From the NCBI RefSeq assembly GCF_023100945.1, contig NZ_CP064689.1, positions 5,190,001 to 5,254,000 on the forward strand: a stretch of 64,000 bases of DNA. Direction: 5' to 3'. The translations under genes were made by a program, and so were the position numbers. The notes under the pieces were generated by a model. It did no database searches and was not told where the DNA came from. It saw only the letters and a program-made list of their open reading frames with translations. This document shows positions 8,365-16,117 of the stretch, one piece after another (position 1 is the stretch's first letter; each line of letters starts with the position of its first letter). The DNA is from Bradyrhizobium sp. 200. Its GTDB lineage: Bacteria > Pseudomonadota > Alphaproteobacteria > Rhizobiales > Xanthobacteraceae.

Positions 8365-9240
8365 TTACGCGCTGGCCTTCCGCTTCATCACTTCGGGCAG
8401 CGTTGAGCGGTGGAAGCCTTCGAACGGCACGCTGCGGTTATGCGGTTCCAGTTTCCATGTCGTGCGTGCATTCGGCGTTCCGCCGTCGACGCGGAGGCAG
8501 GAGCCGGTGATATAAGCGCCCGCCGGCGAAAGCAGGAAGGTGATGGCCGCGGATATTTCCGCTTCCGTTCCAAAGCGCTGCAGCGGCACGCGCTCGGTGA
8601 AGTCATGCAGCTTCGCCTGCATTTCCGGCGTGTAGGTGTCGAAGCCGCTCGACACGATGCCGCCTGGCGCCACCGCATTGACGCGCACGCCCGATCCCGA
8701 CCATTCGCAAGCGGCCGTTTCGGTCAGGGTCAGCATGCCGCCGCGGGCGGCTGCCGAGTGGCCGAATTCGGGCCAGCCATGCCAGATGTCGGCGATGATG
8801 TTCACGATCGCACCGCCATTGGCCTCCATCCAGCGGTTATAAACCTCGCGCATGAAGATGAAGCCGCCGGTCAGATTGTTGCGAACGACCGCCTCGAACC
8901 CTTTGGTGGAGATCGCCTTCAACGGCGAGCGAAACTGGCCGCCGGCGTTGTTGACGAGACCGTCGATGCGACCGTATTTCGCGAGCACCGCCTCGATGGC
9001 GGCCACAACCATGGCGTCATCGCGGATGTCGCAGGCGTGGCTCATCACCTGTCCGCCATCCTCCTCGATCTCCCGCTGTACCTCGTTGAGCTTTTCCACC
9101 GTCCGGCCAAGGATAGCCACGTTCGCACCGAGTGCCGCCAGCTCGTGGGCGGCACAGCGTCCGATTCCGCTCCCACCGCCGGTCACGATGATCGTCTGCC
9201 CCTTGAACAGATCCGGCCTGAACACTGACTGATATGGCAT
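8365..9240 (-). CDS. SDR, dienoyl/enoyl-CoA reductase-like
   Basis: 291-residue short-chain dehydrogenase. Seen: TGGGSGIGRCAAHELAALG, LVNNAGGQF, IVNIIADIWHGWPEFGHSAAARGGM, VRVNAVAPGGIVSSGFD and ITGSCLRVDGGTP. The usual Tyr-x3-Lys is replaced: His lies where Tyr is expected and no Lys follows, as in the peroxisomal 2,4-dienoyl-CoA and trans-2-enoyl-CoA reductase branch. Start chosen at MPYQSVF; an ATG five codons upstream is possible. Divergent from the crotonase at 9383, with operator copy E between them. Substrate unknown. Confidence 0.8.
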   Translation of the reverse strand: MPYQSVFRPDLFKGQTIIVTGGGSGIGRCAAHELAALGANVAILGRTVEKLNEVQREIEEDGGQVMSHACDIRDDAMVVAAIEAVLAKYGRIDGLVNNAGGQFRSPLKAISTKGFEAVVRNNLTGGFIFMREVYNRWMEANGGAIVNIIADIWHGWPEFGHSAAARGGMLTLTETAACEWSGSGVRVNAVAPGGIVSSGFDTYTPEMQAKLHDFTERVPLQRFGTEAEISAAITFLLSPAGAYITGSCLRVDGGTPNARTTWKLEPHNRSVPFEGFHRSTLPEVMKRKASA

Positions 9241-9331
9241 TTCGGGGTCTCCCAAATGTCTTGTTGCCGGCCCTTGCGGCTTCAGTTGCCCGGCGTTGCC
9301 GGCAGCGCTATGAGCATTGCGCCCGATTATG

Positions 9332-9345
9332 GTACACTATATTAC
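9332..9345. promoter_or_regulatory. MarR-type operator, copy E (degenerate right arm)
   Basis: GTACACTATATTAC. The left half matches the six-site consensus RTACRCTRGTGTAC fully; three of the six right-half bases differ. It lies 38 bases upstream of the crotonase GTG at 9383 and 92 bases upstream of the divergent SDR start. The weakest of the six copies. Confidence 0.5.
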
Positions 9346-9382
9346 TATCTAACGGAAAACAATGAACGATGGGAGGCTAATC

Positions 9383-10186
9383 GTGACGGAGCCGAAAACG
9401 ATCACTGTCGAAAGCCGCGGCGCGATCGAGATCCTGACATTGGATCGCCCTGCCCAGCGAAACGCGGTCACGCCGGAAATGATCGCAGATTTGACCGGCT
9501 ATTTCGCTGATCTTCACGAGCGGCCGACGACGCGCGTCGTGATCCTGCGCGGCAACGGATCGGAATTTTCGGCCGGCGCCGAACTCGGATCGGATGCGTT
9601 TGCCGCGCCCGGCAAGGGACGGCCACAGCGTCAGCTCAGGATGCAACAAAACTATTCCGGCGTGATCCGCTTGATGCGGTCCTGCCCGCAGCCGATCATA
9701 GGCCTTGTCCATGGCGCCGCGTGCGGCGCCGGCTTTTCCTTCCTGCTGGCCTGCGACGTCCGCTTTGCCGCGCCGGATGCACGGATGAACGCCGCCTATA
9801 TCCGCATCGGCGTCGGCGGCTGCGACATGGGCTCGGGCTACCTCCTGCCCCGGCTGGTAGGCCTTTCCGTCACGTCGGAACTGTTGCTCACGGGCCGCTT
9901 CCTCAAGGCCGAGCGGGCAAAGGAGATCGGGCTGGTCAGCGATATCGTTCCCGCAGATGAACTGCTCGCGACGGGGCTCGAATTCGCTTCCGAAATGCTG
10001 CGTGTTTCTCCGATGGGACTGCGGCTGACAAAGCAGGCGCTCAACGTCCTCATCGACGCCCCGAGCCTTGATGCGGCGCTCTTGATGGAAGACCGGCAGC
10101 AGGTGATCCTGCTGGAGACGAATGACCATGCGGAGGCCGTCGCGGCATTCCGCGAACGGCGGGATCCGTCCTACTCCGATCAATGA
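9383..10186 (+). CDS. Enoyl-CoA hydratase/isomerase (crotonase family)
   Basis: 267-residue crotonase. Seen: ILTLDRPAQRNAVTPEM, GNGSEFSAGAELGSD (oxyanion-hole strand), IGLVHGAACGAGFSFLLACDVRFAA, GVGGCDMGSGYLLPRLVG and AKEIGLVSDIVPADEL, ending AVAAFRERRDPSY. The canonical catalytic Glu positions are not obvious: the loop reads GVGGCDMGSG, so the reaction may not be simple hydration. The GTG at 9383 has GGGAGG at 9371-9376; the ATG at 9362 overlaps that RBS and is less likely. Monocistronic, behind operator copy E. Confidence 0.85.
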   Translation: MTEPKTITVESRGAIEILTLDRPAQRNAVTPEMIADLTGYFADLHERPTTRVVILRGNGSEFSAGAELGSDAFAAPGKGRPQRQLRMQQNYSGVIRLMRSCPQPIIGLVHGAACGAGFSFLLACDVRFAAPDARMNAAYIRIGVGGCDMGSGYLLPRLVGLSVTSELLLTGRFLKAERAKEIGLVSDIVPADELLATGLEFASEMLRVSPMGLRLTKQALNVLIDAPSLDAALLMEDRQQVILLETNDHAEAVAAFRERRDPSYSDQ

Positions 10187-10210
10187 CCAGGGACGGATGC
10201 CGCCGCTGCG

Positions 10211-11836
10211 CTACTTCGTTTCGGCAAACGCCGCAGCGATCTCCTTCAACTTGAATTTCTGGATCTTGCCGCTGGCGGTGCGAGGAAGGTCGGCTATGGC
10301 CTCAACGCGCTCCGGCCAGAATTGCTTCGCCATCTTGCAGTCGCGTAGATAGGCCTGCACCGCAGCCAGATCGATGTCGCTCCCCGCGCGGGGAACGATG
10401 AAGGCGCAGCCTCGCTCGCCGAGCCGTGCATCAGGAAAACCGACCAAAGCGACCGCGGCGACGGCCGGATGCTTATAGAGCAAGTTCTCGACCTCGACGA
10501 CCGGCACGTTTTCCCCGCCCCTGATCAGGATGTCCTTCACCCGGCCCGAGATGCGGATGTAACCATCCTCGTCCATATAGGCGAGATCGCCGGAATCGAA
10601 CCATCCCTCGCTGTCGAAGGTCTGCAGCTCCGGCCGCTTGTAGTAACCCTTGAACATCTGGGCGCCGCGAACGAGCAACCGTCCCGATTGGCCTGCGGGC
10701 ACCGGCCCGCCCTCGAGATCGACAATCCGGACTTCCATCCCATCCTGCGCCCGACCATCCGTGGTCGCCGACTTCTCCCCTGCCCGCAAAGGTTCGGTGA
10801 GCGTGCCCGACAGAATCTCGGTCATGCCCCAGAGAGAGCAGACCTTAAGGCCGAGTTCGTTGGCCGCCCGCTCGATCAGGACGGACGGAATCGGCGCGCC
10901 GCCGCACAGGAACGAGCGCAGATCTTTCGGATGGGGAGCGCCTGCCTTCACGGCCTCGCAGATGTCGCTCAGGAATGGCGTCGAGGCGGCGGTGTAGGTA
11001 ACACCTTCACTCGCCATGAGGCTGACGCCGTGTTTGGCTTCCCACACGTCCTGAAGGATCATCGTGCCGCCAAGATAGACCGAAAGCAGAACGATTGCGG
11101 CATATCCCGTCATGTGACCAACCGGCGAGGCTACCAGCAGGACATCGCTGGAATCGAGGCCGAACCTGCCCGACAACGCCTTGCAGCAGGCAATGAGTGA
11201 GTTCGAGGTATGCATGACGCCCTTCGGCTCGCCCGTCGTGCCCGAGGTGAACATCAGGACCGAAATGTCATCCGGGGCCAGGCCTGCGGGAAGTTCTCCG
11301 GGATCGGACGCCAGCAGCGTTCGCTCGAAACTGTCAGGACCACCGCCGTCGACGACGATCACGTGCTGGAGATCGGGCAGATCGCCGCGCATGCCCTGCG
11401 CCATCGCTGCGTAGTCGAAGCCACGATAGGTCTTCGGAACGATGAAAACCTTGGCCTTGCAGAAATTCAGGATGTAGACCAGCTCGCGTTCCCGCAGGAT
11501 CGGCATCACCGGATTCATCACAGCGCCGATCTTGCTGCAGGCAAAGGCAGTGACGACGAACTCCCACCAATTCGGAAGTTGCACGGTGACGATGTCGCCG
11601 CGCCCGACGCCGAGCCGCAGCAGCGAGGTGGCAGCGCGATTAGCGCGGCTTTCCAGCTCCCTGTAGGTCAAACGAAGCGCCTGCTCGCGATCGGCGCGAT
11701 CGGCGACGATCGACACCTTGTCGGGCGTCTTGGCCACCGCCTCGGTCAGAAGCTGATCAACGGTCTTGTCGAGCCAGTATCCGGCCTCCCGGAAACTGGC
11801 GGGAGAAGTCTCTCGCTTGGCAGCGGCTGCGGTCAT
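10211..11836 (-). CDS. AMP-dependent acyl-CoA ligase, AliA-like
   Basis: 541-residue ANL-superfamily ligase that activates a carboxylic acid through an acyl-adenylate. Seen: the phosphate-binding motif MFTSGTTGEPKGVMHT near residue 195, CGGAPIPSVLIE, SLWGMTEILSGTL, GWFDSGDLAYMDEDGYIRISGRVKDILIRGGENV and the C-terminal catalytic Lys in RTASGKIQKFKL. The N-terminus ASFREAGYWLDKT resembles proteins annotated as cyclohexanecarboxylate-CoA ligase (AliA), from memory only. RBS AGGAGGG. Operator copy B lies 51 bases upstream. Probably the entry step of the MarR-controlled pathway. Confidence 0.85.
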   Translation of the reverse strand: MTAAAAKRETSPASFREAGYWLDKTVDQLLTEAVAKTPDKVSIVADRADREQALRLTYRELESRANRAATSLLRLGVGRGDIVTVQLPNWWEFVVTAFACSKIGAVMNPVMPILRERELVYILNFCKAKVFIVPKTYRGFDYAAMAQGMRGDLPDLQHVIVVDGGGPDSFERTLLASDPGELPAGLAPDDISVLMFTSGTTGEPKGVMHTSNSLIACCKALSGRFGLDSSDVLLVASPVGHMTGYAAIVLLSVYLGGTMILQDVWEAKHGVSLMASEGVTYTAASTPFLSDICEAVKAGAPHPKDLRSFLCGGAPIPSVLIERAANELGLKVCSLWGMTEILSGTLTEPLRAGEKSATTDGRAQDGMEVRIVDLEGGPVPAGQSGRLLVRGAQMFKGYYKRPELQTFDSEGWFDSGDLAYMDEDGYIRISGRVKDILIRGGENVPVVEVENLLYKHPAVAAVALVGFPDARLGERGCAFIVPRAGSDIDLAAVQAYLRDCKMAKQFWPERVEAIADLPRTASGKIQKFKLKEIAAAFAETK

Positions 11837-11886
11837 CTTTCCCTCCTGCGGCGGATTTTTCCGAATTCTACGTTCGGATTGATATC

Positions 11887-11900
11887 GTTCACTAGTGTAC
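11887..11900. promoter_or_regulatory. MarR-type operator, copy B
   Basis: GTTCACTAGTGTAC, with perfect core palindrome CACTAGTG. It lies 51 bases upstream of the CoA ligase start at 11836 and follows GATATC, as does copy A. One mismatch to the shared pattern RTACRCTRGTGTAC. Confidence 0.7.
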
Positions 11901-11970
11901 CTTATTCTGAGTTACGATAATTTGCAACCGGTCAGGATTGTCGCTCCTGCGGCATGTCGCAAAGCGGAGT

Positions 11971-12771
11971 TCACCGCCCAACGAACACGGGCTTTCGCTT
12001 TTCGACGAATGATTTGACGCCTTCGCGCGCGTCAGCCGTCCGCGAAATGGCGGCGAGCGTTTGCGCCTCCTCCTCCAGTTGGCTTTCCAGCGACCGGTCC
12101 AGCGTCTGTGAAAACAGGCGCTTGATCGCGCCATAGGCCTCGGTGGGACCGGCGGCCAGTTCCCGCGCTATTAGTTCCGCCTCGCGCTGCACTTCGCCAT
12201 CGGGAACGACAATGTCGACGAGGCCGAGCGACAGGGCCGTCGCAGCGTCCAGCGTCTCGGCGAGCAGGAAAAATCGTCTCGCGCGCGCCACGCCGATCCG
12301 GCGTGTGATAGTCGTCGTCGAGCCGCTGTCTGGACTGAATCCAATCTTTGCGAAGGCCGACGAGATGCGCGCCGATTCCGCGATGACGACCAGATCCGCG
12401 GCCGCCATCAACGATACGCTTCCGCCTGCGACGTTGCCGTGCACGGCGGCAATAACGGGCGCCCGCATGCGGACCATTCTTGCAATCGCCGCATGCAAGT
12501 CCACCGTCCAGGCCTTGATCGTTCGGGGCAGCGCGTCCCCCTGCTTCACCAGCGACATCAAGTCGCCGCCGACGCTGAACAGCCGGCCGCGCGCGGAGAT
12601 CAGCACCGATCGCACATCGGCCCGTTCGCTGATTTCGGCGACGCACAGGCTGAATTCGCGGCAAAATTCGCCGTCGATCGGATTGCCGCGCTCCGCTTGA
12701 TTGAGAACGATGTGGGCGAGGCCATTGTCGATGGTGCAAGCAAAGCTCTTGGTCGACATCGCAAGATCCAT
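11971..12771 (-). CDS. Enoyl-CoA hydratase/isomerase (crotonase family)
   Basis: 266-residue crotonase. Seen: IVLNQAERGNPIDGEF, ARGRLFSVGGDLMSLV, VIAAVHGNVAGGSVSLMAAADLVVIAE, FAKIGFSPDSGSTTTITRRIGVARA and LGLVDIVVPDGE, ending EGVKSFVEKRKPVFVGR. The SPDSGST loop carries Asp where classical hydratases have Glu. Start at 12771 (MDLAMSTKSF) follows GGGAGAGG; the long open frame further upstream runs antiphase to the SDR gene and is a shadow. It lies 41 bases after the SDR at 12813 and is likely cotranscribed with it from the promoter at copy C. Confidence 0.85.
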   Translation of the reverse strand: MDLAMSTKSFACTIDNGLAHIVLNQAERGNPIDGEFCREFSLCVAEISERADVRSVLISARGRLFSVGGDLMSLVKQGDALPRTIKAWTVDLHAAIARMVRMRAPVIAAVHGNVAGGSVSLMAAADLVVIAESARISSAFAKIGFSPDSGSTTTITRRIGVARARRFFLLAETLDAATALSLGLVDIVVPDGEVQREAELIARELAAGPTEAYGAIKRLFSQTLDRSLESQLEEEAQTLAAISRTADAREGVKSFVEKRKPVFVGR

Positions 12772-12812
12772 CGGCGCCTCTCCCTCTTCGTGCCGTTTTC
12801 GCTGCCGATGCG

Positions 12813-13694
12813 TCAGATCGACCGCGTTTCCTTTTCCTTGCGCACCGAGGCCTGAATGGCCTCGCGGGCGCGCTGCCAGTCGGCCGGCGACAGTTTTGCG
12901 AGGCCGGCGAAAGTGCTGGGCGCCGCCAGATGATGGCCGCCGTCGATGCTGATCGTGTCGCCGGTGATATAGCTGCAGCCGTCCGACATCAGGAAGATCA
13001 GGAGATTGCGCAGCTCGTCCATCTTGCCGAAACGGCGCAACGGCACCTCGTCCGCCTGCGTCGCGCCGACGCCGGTTTCCGCCAATGGATTGAGCTTGTC
13101 CCACGCGCCTTCGGTCGGAAACGGGCCCGGCGCGATCGCATTGACGCGAATGCCTTTGGGCCCCCACTCGACCGCCAGCGACATGGTCATGGCATGCACC
13201 GCCGCTTTCGCCATGGCCGCCGGCACCACATAGGCCGATCCGGTCCAGACCCAGGTGACGAGATTGCTGATGATGACGCCGGGCAGACCCGCCGCAATCC
13301 ACCGCCTGCCGCAGGCGACCGATGCATAAAAGGAACCGTCCATCACCGTCGACCGGATCGCCTCGTAACCCCGCGGTGACAGGCTCTCAGTGGGCGCCAG
13401 GAAATTGGCTCCGGCATTGTTGACGAGGCCGGTGAGCGGGCCGTCCGCCCATATCGCAGTCATCATCGCCTCGATGCTGTCGGGATCGCGAACGTTGGCG
13501 ATGAAGGCGTCGGCTTGCCCGCGCGATCGCTCGCGGATCTCGGCCGCAGCCAGATCCAGCACCTCCTTGCGCCGCCCGCATATATAGACATGCGCGCCAT
13601 GGGCCGCGAACCCCACCGCCATTTCCTTGCCGAGCCCGGTGCCTCCGCCCGTAACCAGGATCCGCTTGCCTTGAAGCAGGGCGGCGTCGAACAT
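12813..13694 (-). CDS. SDR, 2,4-dienoyl-CoA reductase-like
   Basis: 293-residue short-chain dehydrogenase. Seen: LVTGGGTGLGKEMAVGFAAHG, GLVNNAGANF, IISNLVTWVWTGSAYVVP, AAMAKAAVHAMTMSLAVEWG, IRVNAIAPGPFPTEGAWDKL and ITGDTISIDGGHHLA. The AAMAKAAV helix and APGPFPTEGAW segment match the 2,4-dienoyl-CoA reductase subgroup rather than classical Tyr-x3-Lys SDRs. GGAAGGAAGA precedes the ATG at 13694. Operator copy C is 83 bases upstream. First gene of a two-gene unit with the crotonase at 11971; the C-terminal 40 residues beyond the SDR fold (FAGLAKLSPADWQRAREAI) are extra. Confidence 0.85.
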   Translation of the reverse strand: MFDAALLQGKRILVTGGGTGLGKEMAVGFAAHGAHVYICGRRKEVLDLAAAEIRERSRGQADAFIANVRDPDSIEAMMTAIWADGPLTGLVNNAGANFLAPTESLSPRGYEAIRSTVMDGSFYASVACGRRWIAAGLPGVIISNLVTWVWTGSAYVVPAAMAKAAVHAMTMSLAVEWGPKGIRVNAIAPGPFPTEGAWDKLNPLAETGVGATQADEVPLRRFGKMDELRNLLIFLMSDGCSYITGDTISIDGGHHLAAPSTFAGLAKLSPADWQRAREAIQASVRKEKETRSI

Positions 13695-13776
13695 GGTGTC
13701 TTCCTTCCCTGCGGCCGTTTTAGATCGCGTTTGATCGCGCTTCGCTGTTCCCGGCCAGAAATCCGTACCACAATTC

Positions 13777-13790
13777 ATACACTAGCGTAC
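13777..13790. promoter_or_regulatory. MarR-type operator, copy C
   Basis: ATACACTAGCGTAC, one mismatch to RTACRCTRGTGTAC. It is 83 bases upstream of the SDR start at 13694 on the minus strand and 73 bases from copy D, within the divergent region before the MarR gene. Confidence 0.65.
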
Positions 13791-13862
13791 TTCTTTTGTA
13801 AACTGGTTGACGGCTGGTTAGGACCCTCAGTTTGAGCCAGAAATCGCGATACGCCCTTTAAA

Positions 13863-13876
13863 ATACGCTGGTGTAT
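13863..13876. promoter_or_regulatory. MarR-type operator, copy D (autoregulatory position)
   Basis: ATACGCTGGTGTAT, 48 bases upstream of the MarR ATG at 13924. Its arms pair as ATAC/GTAT with a central GCTGGT. An operator directly before the regulator gene is the usual autoregulation arrangement in the MarR family (established for the family; inferred here). Confidence 0.65.
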
Positions 13877-13923
13877 GGTATTAGTTGAGGACCTGCCCCG
13901 ACTCGGCCTCAAGGGAAATATCA

Positions 13924-14448
13924 ATGGTTGATCAGCCCGATTGGGATCTCCGGCTTGGATATCTCATCCACGACGTGTCGAGGCTCAGAAGGATGATGTT
14001 CGACCGCGCCCTGGCGCCGCTCGGAATCACCCGCTCGCAATGGTGGGTGCTTGCGTTCATTTCGCGCAAGGACGGCCTGCCCCAGACCCAGCTTGCCAAC
14101 GAGCTCGACGTCGGAAAGGTTGCCGTGGGGGCGCTGGTCGACCGCCTGGAGTCGTCCGGCTTCGTGATACGCCAGGCCGATCCGGTCGACCGGCGCGTCA
14201 AGCGCGTCTACGTCACCAAGCAGGCGCGCGGTTTCCTCGAGAAGCTCCGCAAGGAAACCGACAAGTTCAACGCCATGATCGTCAACGGGATCGATCGCAA
14301 ACAGCTCGAAGGCGCTTCGGATGCGCTGCTGGCCATGAAGCACAATCTGCTCGCCATGTCGGACGGCACGCTGCCCGAGGGCCAGAAGGAGAGCGAAGAG
14401 ACAGAAGCGCCGCGTGCCAAGACCCGCAAGCGACGGCGGGCGGCCTGA
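13924..14448 (+). CDS. MarR-family transcriptional regulator
   Basis: 174 residues with a central winged helix-turn-helix. Seen: YLIHDVSRLRRMMFDRALAPLGITRSQWWVLAFISRKDGLPQTQLANELDVGKVAVGALVDRLESSGFV (dimer helix, HTH and recognition helix) followed by the wing IRQADPVDRRVKRVYVT. MarR proteins are usually repressors released by a small aromatic or CoA ligand. The C-terminus is unusually basic (ARAKTRKRRRAA-type tail). ATG at 13924 follows AGGGAA. It lies in the middle of six palindromic sites, so it is the likely regulator of the flanking CoA genes, perhaps a functional counterpart of R. palustris BadR. Confidence 0.9.
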   Translation: MVDQPDWDLRLGYLIHDVSRLRRMMFDRALAPLGITRSQWWVLAFISRKDGLPQTQLANELDVGKVAVGALVDRLESSGFVIRQADPVDRRVKRVYVTKQARGFLEKLRKETDKFNAMIVNGIDRKQLEGASDALLAMKHNLLAMSDGTLPEGQKESEETEAPRAKTRKRRRAA

Positions 14449-14490
14449 GGTTAGCAACCTTCCGATACGCTATCCTCGGTGGCCGGCGGA

Positions 14491-15456
14491 TCATTTCTTC
14501 TCGATTTTCGCGATCGCAACGATCTCCGCCCAACGCTTGCTGTCCGCCGCCTGAAACGCCCCGAGTTCCTCGGGGGTCGCGCGAAACGGCTTTGCGCCGA
14601 CCGATTCCAGGTACGTTTTCGTCTCCTCGCGCATGACGAAGGCGGTCGTGAGTTCATTGAGCCTTGCAATGACGTCGGCGGGCGTGCCCGCCCGCACGAA
14701 GACGCCGACCCATGCGGTCACTTCCGATCCAGGCAGCCCGGCTTCCGCGATGGTCGGAACGGCCGGCATGGTCGCCAATCGCTCGCTGCTGGTCACCGCC
14801 AACACACGCAACCGCCCATCCTGCACCAACCCTTGCGCGCTGGCCGGATCGGCGAACACGCAATCGATCTCGCCGGAAAGAACGTCGGTCAGGGCCTGGG
14901 GCATTCCACGATAGGGAACGTGCTGCATCCCTATTCCAGCGCGAGAGCGGAAGAGTTCGGCAGCTCCCCGGCTCGACGTGTTGCCGCTGCCAAACGACAC
15001 TGGCTTTTCGCGCGCCTTTGCCAGCGCGATGAACTCAGCCACGCTGCGGGCGGGAAACTCCGCCTTCACCGTCAGCATCATCGGAATGGTCATGATGCCG
15101 GCAACCGGCGCAAAATCGCGGGCGGGATCATAAGGCATCGAATAGAAAAGATTGACGTTGGCTGATTGCGTCGAGTTGGTGGTCACAAAGATCGTGTATC
15201 CGTCGGCCTCGGCCTTCAGGACGGAAAGCGCGGCAAGGTTGCCGTCGGCACCCGGCTTGTTCTCGACCACCACGGTCGCGTTTGTGGCAGACCCGATGCT
15301 CTCGGCTAGGCGCCGGGTCACGGCGTCGGTGGCGCTGCCGGCCGGGAACGGCACGACGAGATTGATCCGCCGCGACGGATAGGACGCGGCATCCGCCACG
15401 TCCATCCCGCGCAAGGCAATAAACAGGCCGAACGCAATGATCAGGCACGCACGCAT
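14491..15456 (-). CDS. Bug/TctC-family periplasmic solute-binding protein
   Basis: 321 residues. The N-terminus MRACLIIAFGLFIALRGM is a Sec signal peptide ending near DVADA-ASYPSR. Seen: INLVVPFPAGSATDAVTRRLAE, VVENKPGADGNLAALSVLKAEADGYT, GSGNTSSRGAAELF, HVPYRGMPQALTDVLSGEIDCVFAD and VPTIAEAGLPG, all family hallmarks. Bug receptors bind carboxylates for tripartite TctAB transporters, but no tctA/tctB is nearby, so it is an orphan receptor. GAGGAA precedes the ATG. Operator copy F is 68 bases upstream, which links it to the CoA pathway as a possible substrate receptor. Confidence 0.9.
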   Translation of the reverse strand: MRACLIIAFGLFIALRGMDVADAASYPSRRINLVVPFPAGSATDAVTRRLAESIGSATNATVVVENKPGADGNLAALSVLKAEADGYTIFVTTNSTQSANVNLFYSMPYDPARDFAPVAGIMTIPMMLTVKAEFPARSVAEFIALAKAREKPVSFGSGNTSSRGAAELFRSRAGIGMQHVPYRGMPQALTDVLSGEIDCVFADPASAQGLVQDGRLRVLAVTSSERLATMPAVPTIAEAGLPGSEVTAWVGVFVRAGTPADVIARLNELTTAFVMREETKTYLESVGAKPFRATPEELGAFQAADSKRWAEIVAIAKIEKK

Positions 15457-15523
15457 GAAACGTTCCTCAACATCAACGGGTTGCCGCCATCGGCAGGAGA
15501 CGGTCCTCGATTTGTTCTTACTT

Positions 15524-15537
15524 GTACGCTGGTTTAC
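15524..15537. promoter_or_regulatory. MarR-type operator, copy F
   Basis: GTACGCTGGTTTAC, one mismatch to RTACRCTRGTGTAC, 68 bases upstream of the Bug receptor start at 15456. Its left half and centre resemble copy D most closely. Confidence 0.6.
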
Positions 15538-15624
15538 TATCCATGAGGAACATTTTGTTACAAGCAGTCCAGCCGGTTTATCGATGCGGCACCGCAACGC
15601 CTGCCAATGCGGATGCGTTGGACG

Positions 15625-16104
15625 CTACTTGCAAGGTTCCGATTCACCGCTCGTCCCGGCCAGCTCAATTCGGTCGATCTTGGCGAAGAGATTATCCGCC
15701 ATGGCGAGATCCGTCACGAAATGCATGGGATCAGCATGGCCGCAGATCACATCGGGGAAATGCCAGTCCGCCGTTGCCAAAACCTTTTCTTTCGCCAGGA
15801 TCGCGACCTTCAAGGGATATCTCTTGCCGATGCCGCGCTCACTCTGATAGCCGTCGGCAATGCAATAGAGTTCCAACCTCACCTTGCCTTCGGCGACATG
15901 CTGCACTGATACCTCGATCTCGCAAAAGCCGAACGCGGGATCATCGCTCGAGCCCTCCATGTAGAAATAGAAAGCGCCGATCTTGCCATGCGCACATGCG
16001 CCGAGCGCCCTGTCGCGCGGCACTTGCGGATCAGGACGGGCCGGCGTGCGCGGCGGCAGCGGCCCAAGCGAACAAAATTGCGGATAGGAATAGCACGTAC
16101 CCAG
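15625..16104 (-). CDS. Hypothetical protein, probable CTG start
   Basis: I do not recognise the family. The frame has coding-like composition from about 16110 down: GTCYSYPQFCSLGPLPP, GKIGAFYFYMEGSSDDPAFGFCEIEVSVQHV, RLELYCIADGYQSERGIG, KRYPLKVAILAKEKVLATADWHFPDVICGHADPMHFVTDLAMADNLFAKIDRIEL. No signal peptide or membrane segment. No ATG fits: the only start with a good site is CTG at 16104, six bases after GAGGGAGG; an in-frame ATG lies inside at YMEGSSDD. It begins 13 bases after the amidohydrolase stop, so the two are probably cotranscribed. Length would be 159 residues. Confidence 0.55.
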   Translation of the reverse strand: MGTCYSYPQFCSLGPLPPRTPARPDPQVPRDRALGACAHGKIGAFYFYMEGSSDDPAFGFCEIEVSVQHVAEGKVRLELYCIADGYQSERGIGKRYPLKVAILAKEKVLATADWHFPDVICGHADPMHFVTDLAMADNLFAKIDRIELAGTSGESEPCK

Positions 16105-16117
16105 GGCAACCTCCCTC

